From DAOUBP01 sp964513075 (lineage in GTDB: Bacteria > Chloroflexota > Anaerolineae > CG2-30-64-16): DNA of 64,000 nt. Shown in pieces: positions 24,983 through 33,219 of this stretch (the stretch's first letter is position 1; each line of letters starts with the position of its first letter). The notes under the pieces are model-generated. The model saw only the letters and a program-made list of their open reading frames with translations, was not told the DNA's origin and ran no database searches. The position numbers were made by a program, and so were the translations under genes. The stretch lies in the NCBI GenBank assembly GCA_964513075.1, contig CAZELR010000001.1, forward strand, positions 62,001 to 126,000, read 5' to 3'.

Positions 24983-25161
24983 TGTGGTGCGTAGTGCGTG
25001 TTCCGTACTCCGCCTGCCATCGCACGCACCACGCACCACGCACCACGCACCACGCACCACGCATCACGCACCACGCACCACGCACCACGCATCACGCACC
25101 ACGCATCACGCATCACGCACCACGCATCACGCATCACGCACCACGCACCACGCACCACGCA
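24983..25161. repeat. Heptamer array H2 (CGCACCA/CGCATCA), largest
   Basis: About 20 uninterrupted 7-bp units (CGCACCA with CGCATCA variants) from 25022 to 25161, preceded at 24983-25004 by inverted units GTGGTGC GTAGTGC GTGTTCC that can pair with the array. It fills the 24867-25193 gap between lhr and slt together with the slt promoter. No spacers, so it is not a CRISPR. The open frames through it (AWCVMRG-type) are artefacts. Confidence 0.92.
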
Positions 25162-25193
25162 ACGACCCGCAGGTCGCCGCAATACGCAGTACA

Positions 25194-28100
25194 TCACCGC
25201 CCCACCCACCACTCCAACCCATTCGGCGCGCGGGAGAAGGAAAGCGATCGGAGGATAGCCTCGGCCTTGTTGCCCAGGGCGGGCGCGTCACCCCATTCTC
25301 TCACCAGCAAGTGCTGTGGCGCGTTGGGCCGCGTCAGATAGGCGCTGACCGCGCGGCGGATCGTCTCGGGGGTGCAGCCGGCGCCTGGCGTCAGCCGTGC
25401 GCCATTGTCCTCAGCCAGCAGCGCGACCTGCCCCCGCCACAGGACCACGTGTGTGGATGGCACGCGGGCAAAGGGAGGGGTTGGAAGCAGCGCGTTGGCT
25501 TCACCGCCATACGGGTTCGCCGGGTCAATTGCGCTCAAGACAACTGGCGTTTCATTGGGATCGGCGGCGGTCGAGCGCAGCGCCTCCACGACTTCGGGCA
25601 GGGCGTATTGGATGCCTGACAGCCCGGCCACGAAATAGCCTCGTCGCACCTCGCCGCGCAGCTCCATCCGTTGAAGCGGCAGCGACACCAGTGCCCAATC
25701 CCACGCGCCTGCCTCCCGCTCGACAACCTCGCGCTGCACCACGCCGTAACGCGCCAACAGGGCGCGCGCCAGGCGTTCGCCCCGGGCCGTGTCATCTAGC
25801 GTGGGGCCCAGCACCGCCGCCCGGTGGACCAATGACCAGCGGCCCGGCCAGGCAGGGGCTTCCAGCTCGGCCTTGATTCGGGCGCCGATGCGCCGTTTGG
25901 CTGCCTGATAGCGCTCTCGGCTGGCCCGACCGGACGGAAGGCGCCGCGGCTCGTCTCCGCGCAGGGCAGCCAGATCATCCTCCAGGGTGGAGCCGAAACC
26001 TTTGGCCGTGGCAGGCGCACCGATCCCGTGCGCCAGGACCGCGTTCAGCGCCTCCAGCATGTCGTTTGTGGCCAGGCCGGCCATGGCAAGCTCGGCCAGG
26101 CCATCCTGCACCGCTTTTTCTTCCCACCCCAACCCTGCTTTCAGGTCGGCCAGGAAAGATGCGCCTTCGCTCTTCAGAAAACCATAGATGGCTTGGGCAG
26201 GTCCGCTTGTTCCGGCTGCAACCTGGTCCGGCGCACCGGGATCGAGGAACAACCGCCCATCACCGCGACCGAAGAAGCAGATGCGGCCGCGACGAGGATC
26301 GCGGCCCGAGCCCGCCCAGACCAGTTCACCCCCGGCGCAGAGGTCGCCCAGGTCGCCGGCCGCGTAGTCGCTCAGCCGCGCAGGCAGCACGTCCCGCTCC
26401 CACGCCAGCCCCGGCAGCGCTACACCGGCCAACTGGGCCATCACGCGGCGCAAGCCTGGCTCCCCAACCGACTGGTCTATGGGGCGAATACCCTGCCAAC
26501 GGGTCAGAAAGTCAGCGTAGGCTGCCAGCGGCACTGGCTGAACCTCGCGGCGGAGCAGGGTCAGGGTCCGGCGGAAGATCTGCTCCAGGTTGTGGCGGTC
26601 ACAGAATTGGATTGGCAGCTGGATGGGTGGGTCAGCGGCTTCTGCGGATGAGGTGAAGTAGCCCTGAACCACATCTCCGGCCGCCACCAGGCGTCCCAGC
26701 GCCTCGACGAGCCAGATCGGATCGAAGGCGTAGCGGTCCAGGATCGCGTCCTGGGTGACCGGACCCGAGTTGCGCAGGTGGCGGTGCAGGATGTGCTCGT
26801 CCGCCGCTGCCGCGCCGGCGCGCGTGGTCAGGGCCCGGTATTCCTCCACCAGCTCGACCGGCGTCCAGCGCAGCTCGCCTCCGCGCGGGGTAGGAATCAT
26901 GACTTGCACGATCCGGCCCTGGTTGGTCAGCTCTGCCAGCCAGCTCGCAGCGTCTCCGGCGCAGCGGGCAGTTATTTCTTCCCCGGTCAGGTCCCCCAAC
27001 TCGGCCAGGTAGACCGCCAGCTCATCGGCGCTGCGCGCCAGGGCGCCGGGTGCAGTCTTTTGCGCGTGCGCTGTCATCTCGGCCGCAGCCTCGGGCTTGA
27101 GCGGCGGCCGGGCCGCGGCGTCTGCGGACCATAGGGTATCCAGCAGCCCGCCGCGCATGGCGAGCGATTGCAGCTGCCGCTCGGCCTTGGGCGCATCCCA
27201 CTCATACATATAAACACTGATGAAAGCGTAGAGCAGACCCATGGCCACCGGCGATGGCACTGCCGACTCCACCGGGATGACGCGGATGGCGCCCCCGGCG
27301 ATCCCATTGAGGATTCCCTCCAGATGCGGCAGATCGAGGACGTCAGCCAGGCAATCGCGGTAGGTTTCGGCGATGATCGGGAAGTCGTCAAGCTGGCGCA
27401 CGGTGGCCAGCAGGTCTCGCGCTCGCAGCCGCTGCAGCCAGAACGGTGTGCGTTTGCGGCCGCGCGCCTTGGGCAGCAGCAGGGCCCGGCCGGCATTCAT
27501 GCGGAAGTGTGCGCCGAACAAGGCTGAGTCCGGCAGCTCGCGCAGGATGCGCTCGCGCGCCGCCGCGGCCGTCATTTCGGTGACGATATCGACAGGCGGC
27601 TCGCGGCCGGTGACCGGGTAGCGCAGCAGGATACCGTCGTCGTTGGACTGTGTCTCAACCTCGATGCCCACGCGATCGCGCAGCGCGCTGCTGAGGGCGA
27701 GCGCCCACGCGCCGTTTACCCGGCCGCCGAACGGCGAGTGGATCACCATGCGCGATTCGCCCAGCGCGTCCTGGAACGACTCGACGAGCACCGTCGTATC
27801 GGACGCAATGGCGCCCACGGCGTCCAATTGCCGGCTCACGTGATCGATCAGGTTGCGCGCCGAGTTCTCATCGAGCGCGTATTCACGACGCAGCCATGCG
27901 CTGACTTCGTCCAGCACCGGCTGGCCCTCAATCGCGCTTGCGGCCCGAATCCGGTCGGCCAGTTCGCGGCGCAGCCGGCCGATCCGCACGCCCAGCTCGT
28001 AGGGCCGCCAGGGGTAGTCCCCGCGCCAGAAAGGCATGCGCGGCACGGCGCCGGCCGCTTCGCCCACCAGGATGCGATCGTCGGCGATATCCAGCACGCG

Positions 28101-30011
28101 CCAGGTGCTGCTGCCCAGCAGAAACGTGTCGCCCGCACGCGTCTCGAAAACGAATTCCTCGTCAAGCTGGCCGACCTTGGTTTTGCCGTCCGCCAGGTAG
28201 ACGTCGTAAGCGCCGGTGTCTGCAATGGTCCCGGCGTTGGAGAGGGCCAGCAGGCGCGTGCCGGGCAGCGCGATCAGCCGGTCGTTGACGCGATCCCAGG
28301 CCAGCCGCGGCCGCAAAGTCGCGCGGCCCTGGCCGCCGGCGCCGGCGTACTTGCCCGCCAGCATGTCCAGCACCGCGGTGAACGCGTCCATCGGCAGGTC
28401 GCGATACGCGTACGCCTGCCGCACCAGGGCATATAATGCCGTCACCGGCCATGTTTCCACGGCGACCATGGCGACAACCTGCTGCGCCAGCACGTCGAGG
28501 GGGGTGCGAGGCGTCACCGTTGGTTCCACATCGCCGTCCAACATGCCTCGGGCCAACGCTGCTGCCTCGTCGATCTCTTCGCGGTAGGTGGCATAAATGC
28601 GGCCGCGGCTGGTCTGGCCCACCAGGTGGCCCGATCGGCCGATCCGCTGCAGGCCCTGGGCCACGCTCTTGGGCGATTGCACCTGCACCACCAGGTCCAC
28701 CGCGCCGATATCGATGCCCAGTTCCAATGAGCTCGTACCTACCAGCGCCGGCAGCTTGCCCGCCTTCAGGTCCTCTTCCATTTGGCGCCGGGCTTCCTTG
28801 GCCATGCTGCCATGGTGCGCGCGGATGGGCCCCTCGGCCCCGATGGCAAACATGCCCCGGTCGCGCGCAACCCCGCCCGGCGCCAACGCTTCGGTGCTGC
28901 CGGGCGGAATTTCCTCGGCGCGCTCGGCTGCGATCTGAGCATTCAGCCGGTCGGCGGTGCGCTCTGCCAGCCGGCGGTTGTTGCAGAAGATGAGCGTGCT
29001 CCGGTGGCGCATCACGTCGCCCAGTACACGCGGGATGAGAGAGGGCCAGATCGTGTCGCCGGGCAGGTTGTGAAAATCCTCCACCGGCGTGACGACCTCT
29101 ATCTCCAACGGCTTACGGTATCCGGCGTCGACGATGGTTACGGGGCGTGGGGACAGGCGATCCGTATCTCGTGGTGCGTATTGCGTATTGCGTATTGCGT
29201 GTTGCGTGTCGCTTGATTCGCCATCTGCCATCTGCCATCCGCCATCTGCTGCCTGCCACGTCTGCCCGCCCAGGAACCGTGCCGCCTCTTCCAGGGGCCG
29301 GACGGTGGCCGAGAGACCGATGCGCTGGACCGGCCGGCCCGCCAGCCGCTCCAGGCGTTCCAGGCTGAGGGACAGGTGCACCCCCCGCTTGTCGCCGACC
29401 AGGGTGTGAATCTCATCTACGATGACGGTGCGAACCGTCCGAAACAGCTCACGGGCGCGCGGGCTGGTCAGCATCAGGTAGAACGATTCGGGCGTGGTGA
29501 TGAGGATATGCGGCGGCTGCTTCAGCATGGCGGCGCGGGCGGCTGCCGGCGTGTCGCCGGTGCGTACGCCCACACGGAGTTGGGGCAGCGGTCGCTCAAG
29601 CCGCGCCGCGGCGGCTCGGATGCCCGCCAGAGGCGCGCTCAGGTTGCGCTCGATATCGTTGTTTAGCGCTTTAAGCGGCGAGATGTAGACCAGCCGGATG
29701 CCGGGGGTGGGAGATGGCGTCTCAAGGGTCTCAAGGTTGGCAACCGCCGGTGTCTCAAGGTTGGCAACCGTCCGACGGTTGCCAACCTTATTTCCGCTCG
29801 GCATGTGTGCCGCCAGTTCCCGGTAGATCTCATCGATGCCCCAGAGAAATGCGGCCAGGGTCTTGCCCGAACCGGTTGGCGCCAGGATCAGGGTATGCTC
29901 CCCGCGTTGGATGGGCGGCCAGCCTTGCGCCTGGGGCGGCGTCGGTTCGCCGAAAGTTTCCTCGAACCAAATGCGCACCGCACGCGTGAAGAGGCTCAAT
30001 GCAGCGGTCAT
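25194..30011 (-). CDS. lhr: Large ATP-dependent helicase, Lhr family
   Basis: Superfamily 2 DNA/RNA helicase, 1605 aa, the size of full-length bacterial Lhr (core plus C-terminal extension). Walker A APTGSGKT (44-51), motif II DEIH (199-202), SAT (234-236), motif VI region QRIGRSGH, then winged-helix and Lhr core domains and a long C-terminal region. Two repeat-derived insertions interrupt the N-terminal RecA domain in frame: residues about 73-104 (VANLET repeats) and about 251-286 (heptamer array H3). Catalytic motifs are intact. ATG 30011 starts 20 nt after the DUF212 stop. Confidence 0.93.
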   Translation of the reverse strand: MTAALSLFTRAVRIWFEETFGEPTPPQAQGWPPIQRGEHTLILAPTGSGKTLAAFLWGIDEIYRELAAHMPSGNKVGNRRTVANLETPAVANLETLETPSPTPGIRLVYISPLKALNNDIERNLSAPLAGIRAAAARLERPLPQLRVGVRTGDTPAAARAAMLKQPPHILITTPESFYLMLTSPRARELFRTVRTVIVDEIHTLVGDKRGVHLSLSLERLERLAGRPVQRIGLSATVRPLEEAARFLGGQTWQAADGGWQMADGESSDTQHAIRNTQYAPRDTDRLSPRPVTIVDAGYRKPLEIEVVTPVEDFHNLPGDTIWPSLIPRVLGDVMRHRSTLIFCNNRRLAERTADRLNAQIAAERAEEIPPGSTEALAPGGVARDRGMFAIGAEGPIRAHHGSMAKEARRQMEEDLKAGKLPALVGTSSLELGIDIGAVDLVVQVQSPKSVAQGLQRIGRSGHLVGQTSRGRIYATYREEIDEAAALARGMLDGDVEPTVTPRTPLDVLAQQVVAMVAVETWPVTALYALVRQAYAYRDLPMDAFTAVLDMLAGKYAGAGGQGRATLRPRLAWDRVNDRLIALPGTRLLALSNAGTIADTGAYDVYLADGKTKVGQLDEEFVFETRAGDTFLLGSSTWRVLDIADDRILVGEAAGAVPRMPFWRGDYPWRPYELGVRIGRLRRELADRIRAASAIEGQPVLDEVSAWLRREYALDENSARNLIDHVSRQLDAVGAIASDTTVLVESFQDALGESRMVIHSPFGGRVNGAWALALSSALRDRVGIEVETQSNDDGILLRYPVTGREPPVDIVTEMTAAAARERILRELPDSALFGAHFRMNAGRALLLPKARGRKRTPFWLQRLRARDLLATVRQLDDFPIIAETYRDCLADVLDLPHLEGILNGIAGGAIRVIPVESAVPSPVAMGLLYAFISVYMYEWDAPKAERQLQSLAMRGGLLDTLWSADAAARPPLKPEAAAEMTAHAQKTAPGALARSADELAVYLAELGDLTGEEITARCAGDAASWLAELTNQGRIVQVMIPTPRGGELRWTPVELVEEYRALTTRAGAAAADEHILHRHLRNSGPVTQDAILDRYAFDPIWLVEALGRLVAAGDVVQGYFTSSAEAADPPIQLPIQFCDRHNLEQIFRRTLTLLRREVQPVPLAAYADFLTRWQGIRPIDQSVGEPGLRRVMAQLAGVALPGLAWERDVLPARLSDYAAGDLGDLCAGGELVWAGSGRDPRRGRICFFGRGDGRLFLDPGAPDQVAAGTSGPAQAIYGFLKSEGASFLADLKAGLGWEEKAVQDGLAELAMAGLATNDMLEALNAVLAHGIGAPATAKGFGSTLEDDLAALRGDEPRRLPSGRASRERYQAAKRRIGARIKAELEAPAWPGRWSLVHRAAVLGPTLDDTARGERLARALLARYGVVQREVVEREAGAWDWALVSLPLQRMELRGEVRRGYFVAGLSGIQYALPEVVEALRSTAADPNETPVVLSAIDPANPYGGEANALLPTPPFARVPSTHVVLWRGQVALLAEDNGARLTPGAGCTPETIRRAVSAYLTRPNAPQHLLVREWGDAPALGNKAEAILRSLSFSRAPNGLEWWVGR
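29171..29257. repeat. Heptamer arrays H3 inside lhr (GTATTGC and GCCATCT)
   Basis: GTGGTGC GTATTGC x3 GTGTTGC GTGTCGC (29171-29211), then GCCATCT-type units (29220-29257). In the lhr frame they encode 7-residue periodic sequence (WQMADGE, NTQHAIR, NTQYAPR). This is an insertion relative to the expected helicase fold. The same GCCATCT unit recurs inside the iorA gene. Confidence 0.85.
29718..29790. repeat. GGTTGGCAACC repeats inside lhr
   Basis: Repeated GTCTCAAGGTTGGCAACC units ending in an inverted repeat GGTTGGCAACCGTC / GACGGTTGCCAACC. Encodes VANLETPAVANLETLETP in the loop after motif I. Confidence 0.8.
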
Positions 30012-30031
30012 CGATTATACACCTGATGGCA

Positions 30032-30493
30032 TTACAGGTTCAGCAGCCAGCCTGCCAACACGCCGATGACTGCACCTACCAGTACTTGCAGCGGCGTATG
30101 GCCCAACAGCTCACGCAGTTGTTCCTCGTTCAACGGGTGGCCGGCCAAGAGCTCGTTCACGATTTGGTTGATCTTATGCGCTTGTTTGCCGGCTGCCTGG
30201 CGGACGCCCGCCGCGTCGTACATGACGACTGTGGCCAGGGCGACTGCGATGGCGAATGAGGTCGAGCCAAATCCGGAATTCATGCCCACGCTGACCGCCA
30301 ATGCAGCCACCAGTGCGCTGTGCGAGCTGGGCATGCCCCCGGTCTCCCACAACCGGTTGGGCTCGAAGCGGTGCTGGAAGACCAGCATTGCAAGGAACTT
30401 CCAGAGCTGCACACCGAGCGAGGCCGCGATGGACACCCACAGCGTGCGGTTGCCGAGCAGGTCATTCAATCCCTGTAGAAAAGCGGTTCTCAT
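30032..30493 (-). CDS. DUF212 / divergent PAP2-like membrane phosphatase
   Basis: 153 aa from ATG 30493, which overlaps the xseB stop (ATGA). It has the DUF212 signature GGMPSSHSALVAALA, VVMYDAAGVRQAAGKQA and GHTPLQVLVGAVIG. It has hydrophobic segments at both ends. Related to acid phosphatase/haloperoxidase proteins; possibly a polyprenyl or lipid phosphatase, not proven. Confidence 0.88.
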   Translation of the reverse strand: MRTAFLQGLNDLLGNRTLWVSIAASLGVQLWKFLAMLVFQHRFEPNRLWETGGMPSSHSALVAALAVSVGMNSGFGSTSFAIAVALATVVMYDAAGVRQAAGKQAHKINQIVNELLAGHPLNEEQLRELLGHTPLQVLVGAVIGVLAGWLLNL

Positions 30494-30765
30494 CCGTTTT
30501 GCCAGCCCTCGAAGCGTTGGTCTTTTTGGCCCGGATCGCCGTCCGTTCCATTCGGAAGCGCAATCAATTGGCGCACGCGCAACTCGGCATGATCCAGCAG
30601 CGCGTTGCACTGCTCCGCCAGCTTCGTGCTGCGCTCAAACAGCGCCAACGCCTCGGCCAAGGGGAGCGCCTGCCCTGAGCCGGTCGAAGGATCGCCGGAT
30701 TCGAGCTTGCGGACAGCTTCTTCAAGTTCGCGGTAGAGGTCTTCGAATGATTTTTCGTCGGACAT
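30490..30765 (-). CDS. xseB: Exodeoxyribonuclease VII small subunit with repeat-derived insertion
   Basis: Small subunit of exonuclease VII, which degrades single-stranded DNA. 91 aa. The usual SFEDLYRELEEAVRKLESG and LPLAEALALFERSTKLAEQC segments are present but separated by an extra DPSTGSGQA encoded by a CCTGAGC(C)GGTCGAAGG repeat (30672-30692). The inserted residues fall exactly between the two helices, so the fold is probably retained. GAGG lies upstream of ATG 30765. Overlaps the DUF212 gene by 4 nt. Confidence 0.9.
   Translation of the reverse strand: MSDEKSFEDLYRELEEAVRKLESGDPSTGSGQALPLAEALALFERSTKLAEQCNALLDHAELRVRQLIALPNGTDGDPGQKDQRFEGWQNG
30672..30692. repeat. CCTGAGCCGGTCGAAGG repeat in xseB
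   Basis: A short relative of the GAGCGG..GTCGAAGG palindrome family (8974-9014, 50467-50517), inserted in frame between the two helices of XseB. Confidence 0.65.
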
Positions 30766-30794
30766 AGGTGCCTCGTGCTGTCAAAAAACGCACT

Positions 30795-30863
30795 GGGTTC
30801 AAGGTTCAAGGTTTAGGGTTGAAGGGCGACGACCTTCAACCTTGAACTTTCAACCTTCAACCT
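30795..30863. repeat. Heptamer-arm hairpin H4 (GGTTCAA / CCTTCAA)
   Basis: GGTTCAA x2, GGTTTAG, GGTTGAA, a 9-nt loop, CCTTCAA, CCTTGAA, CTTTCAA, CCTTCAA. The two arms are inverse complements and fill the xseA-xseB gap. The end touches the xseA stop codon. Confidence 0.88.
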
Positions 30864-32100
30864 AACTATCGGTCACAGTAGCGCCGAATTCTCCATCGGC
30901 GACGCGCACGCGAATGCGATCGCCGGCGGCCACTTGGGCGATTGAAGTGACGATGCCGCCGTTCGGCGCGCCATCAGGTGTGCCCGATGGCGCGCTGACG
31001 ATGGCATAGCCGCGGGCCAGGACTGCAGTTGGGTCGAGCGCGGCCAGGCGCCCGCGGATGCCTGTCAGGCGGTCATGGTGGCCGCGCAGACGGCTGGCCA
31101 ACGCCAGGGACGCGCGGCGGCCCAGGTCATCGACGCGTTGGCGATCGCGCGCGATGCGCACCGTTGGCGCCTGGCGTCCTAACCGGTGCGACAGCACCCG
31201 TAGGCCCGCGCGGGCCGAGGCGACACGCGCCATCACCTGGCCCTGGGCGGAATCAACAAGGGCGTTGACGTTCGCCGCCAGCGCGTGCCGGTCGGGCGTG
31301 GCCAGGGTCGCCGCGCCGGTAGGGGTGGGTGCGCGCAGATCGGCTGCGAAATCAGCGATCGTGAAGTCGGTCTCATGCCCCACACCGGCAATCACCGGCA
31401 CTGCGGACGCGACGATGGCCCGCGCCACCCGCTCGTCGTTGAACGCCCACAGCTCCTCGATGGCGCCGCCTCCACGCGCCAGAATGATGGCATCCAGCGG
31501 CTCCCGCTCGGCCGACCAACGATTCAGGCTGGCCAGGGCGGCAACAATGCTTGGCGGCGCCTGGTCGCCCTGAACGGTTGCCGGGGCCAGGAGCACGTCG
31601 ACCAGGGGGTAGCGGGCCGAGACCGTGCGCAGGATATCCTGCAGCGCGGCCGCCGTTGTCGATGTCACGATGCCCAGCCGGCGCGGCCGTGCAGGGATGG
31701 GCCGCTTGCGTGCCGGGTCGAACAGCCCTTCGGCCTCCAGTTGTGCCCGCAGCCGCTCAAACTCCAGCCACAGCCGGCCGGCCCCGGTTGATTCAATGCG
31801 GTCGACATAAAACTGATAAGCGCCGTTTTGTTCGTAGATCGAGATGCTGCCGTGGGCGATCACCTGGTCGCCATTGCGGGGCAGCAGCAGACGCGCCGCC
31901 TGGGTGCGCCAGATCACGGCTTTCAGCACCGCGCCCGAATCCTTCAGCGTGAAATAGCAGTGACCCGAGTTGGCCTGGATGAAGCCGGACACCTCGCCCG
32001 ACAACCAGACATCGCCCATCAGCAGGTCCTCGGTGAAGAGCGACTTGATGTAGGCGGTGACCTGAGAGACAGTCAAAACATTGTTGGGTGGCATAGTCAC
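30862..32100 (-). CDS. xseA: Exodeoxyribonuclease VII large subunit
   Basis: Catalytic subunit of exonuclease VII. 412 aa: N-terminal OB-fold (LTVSQVTAYIKSLF, VWLSGEVSGF, GHCYFTLKD), catalytic core with RPRRLGIVTSTTAAALQDI, ILARGGGAIEELWAFNDE and GVGHETDFTIADFAADLRAPTPT, and a C-terminal coiled region. Start GTG 32100 or ATG 32094. The putative SD AAAGG is buried in a perfect 33-nt palindrome (32105-32137). Followed by xseB after a heptamer hairpin. Confidence 0.95.
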   Translation of the reverse strand: MTMPPNNVLTVSQVTAYIKSLFTEDLLMGDVWLSGEVSGFIQANSGHCYFTLKDSGAVLKAVIWRTQAARLLLPRNGDQVIAHGSISIYEQNGAYQFYVDRIESTGAGRLWLEFERLRAQLEAEGLFDPARKRPIPARPRRLGIVTSTTAAALQDILRTVSARYPLVDVLLAPATVQGDQAPPSIVAALASLNRWSAEREPLDAIILARGGGAIEELWAFNDERVARAIVASAVPVIAGVGHETDFTIADFAADLRAPTPTGAATLATPDRHALAANVNALVDSAQGQVMARVASARAGLRVLSHRLGRQAPTVRIARDRQRVDDLGRRASLALASRLRGHHDRLTGIRGRLAALDPTAVLARGYAIVSAPSGTPDGAPNGGIVTSIAQVAAGDRIRVRVADGEFGATVTDS

Positions 32101-32104
32101 ATTC

Positions 32105-32137
32105 AGACCTTTAGGGTTTCCGAAACCCTAAAGGTCT
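32105..32137 (-). promoter_or_regulatory. Perfect palindrome that sequesters the xseA ribosome-binding site
   Basis: 16-bp perfect arms (AGACCTTTAGGGTTTC and complement). In the mRNA the 3' arm contains TAAAGGTCT, the only SD candidate for xseA, 4 nt before GTG 32100. Between the cax stop and xseA it could act as a terminator-like or translation-blocking hairpin. No T-run follows it. Confidence 0.6.
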
Positions 32138-32142
32138 CCCTC

Positions 32143-33219
32143 TCACACCGGCACGAAAAAGAACGCCAACGCCAGGATCACATACACGGCCAGCAGTTGC
32201 GCCCCTTCCAGCCAATTCGATTCGCCGTCCTGCGCCACCATCGTAGCGATCAGGATGCCGCCGAACATGGCGATGATCTCGAACTGGTTGAACACCAGGG
32301 TCAGCGGGTGCCCCATCAGCAGGCTGATGAAGACGAGCACCGGCGCAACGAAGAGCGCGATCTGTAAGCTGGAGCCGAGCGACACCCCCAGGCTGAGCTC
32401 CATCTTGTTCTTCCAGGCTGCCTGCACCGCCACGGCATGCTCGGCCACATTGCCCACCAACGGCACGACGATGATGCCGATGAAGAACTCCGACAGGCCG
32501 AGCGCCTCGGTCGTGTGCTCGACGGCGCCGACCAGGATTTCGCTCAGCCAGGCGATGAGACCGGTTGCCAGCAGCAGGGTCACGATGGAGCGCCACAGCG
32601 GCCAGCCGCCGTGGTGTGCGGCCTGAGTCTCTTTGGCGAGCGCCGGCTCAGGAGCGCCCGGTATGTCGTGGTCTTTGGGCCCGCGGAAGGTGAACAGCAG
32701 CCCCAACATATAGATGACCAACATCGCGATGGCCGTGCCCAAACTCAGCGATTCGACCGGGCCCTGGGTCTCGGTGTGGGCGAAGAAGAAGAGCGAAGGG
32801 ATGATCAAGGCCAGGACGGCCAGAATCAGCTGCGTGGCATTGACGCTGGCATGCCGGCGGTCAAACCGTTGCACGCCGTTCTTCATGCCGCCCAACAGGA
32901 CGGAAAACCCCAGCACCAGCAGCACATTGCCCAGGATGGAACCGGTGATAGACGCCTTGACCAGGTCCAGCAGGCCGGCGCGAATGGCGAACAACGTGAT
33001 GATGAGCTCAGCCGCATTGCCCAGGGTAGCGTTCAGGAGGCCGCCGACGCGCGGTCCGGTGTGTGCCGCTAACTCCTCGGTGGCCTGGCCCAGAAGGCCC
33101 GCGGCAGGAATGACAGCCAGCGCTGATGCAATGAACAACAGTGTCGGGGAAAAACCCTCGATGAAGCTGCCGATGATGGCGACCGGCGCGAAGATCAATA
33201 GGAGATTGAGGTATTTCAT
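32143..33219 (-). CDS. cax: Calcium/proton exchanger (CaCA, CAX family)
   Basis: Membrane antiporter, 358 aa, about eleven hydrophobic segments. It holds both alpha-repeat motifs: GGLLNATLGNAAELIITLFA in the first half and GIIVVPLVGNVAEHAVAV in the second. Exports Ca2+ in exchange for H+. ATG 33219 has AAGGAG upstream; an ORF extension upstream overlaps the lipid kinase. The stop of the lipid kinase overlaps this start (ATGA). Confidence 0.92.
   Translation of the reverse strand: MKYLNLLLIFAPVAIIGSFIEGFSPTLLFIASALAVIPAAGLLGQATEELAAHTGPRVGGLLNATLGNAAELIITLFAIRAGLLDLVKASITGSILGNVLLVLGFSVLLGGMKNGVQRFDRRHASVNATQLILAVLALIIPSLFFFAHTETQGPVESLSLGTAIAMLVIYMLGLLFTFRGPKDHDIPGAPEPALAKETQAAHHGGWPLWRSIVTLLLATGLIAWLSEILVGAVEHTTEALGLSEFFIGIIVVPLVGNVAEHAVAVQAAWKNKMELSLGVSLGSSLQIALFVAPVLVFISLLMGHPLTLVFNQFEIIAMFGGILIATMVAQDGESNWLEGAQLLAVYVILALAFFFVPV

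Noticed and set aside
25022..25161. CRISPR array
   Set aside because: The units are 7 bp with no spacers and vary at one or two positions. No cas genes are near.
24778..25212. ORF encoding AWCVMRG-type repeats
   Set aside because: It is only the translation of the heptamer array; no RBS or conserved domain.
30014..30019. TATAAT as promoter of lhr
   Set aside because: It lies only 2 nt before the ATG, so the transcript would start inside the coding sequence, and no -35 box is visible. The gene is more likely read through from xseA-xseB.
32105..32137. Telomere-like TTTAGGG motif
   Set aside because: Occurs once on each arm of a palindrome, not as a tandem array.
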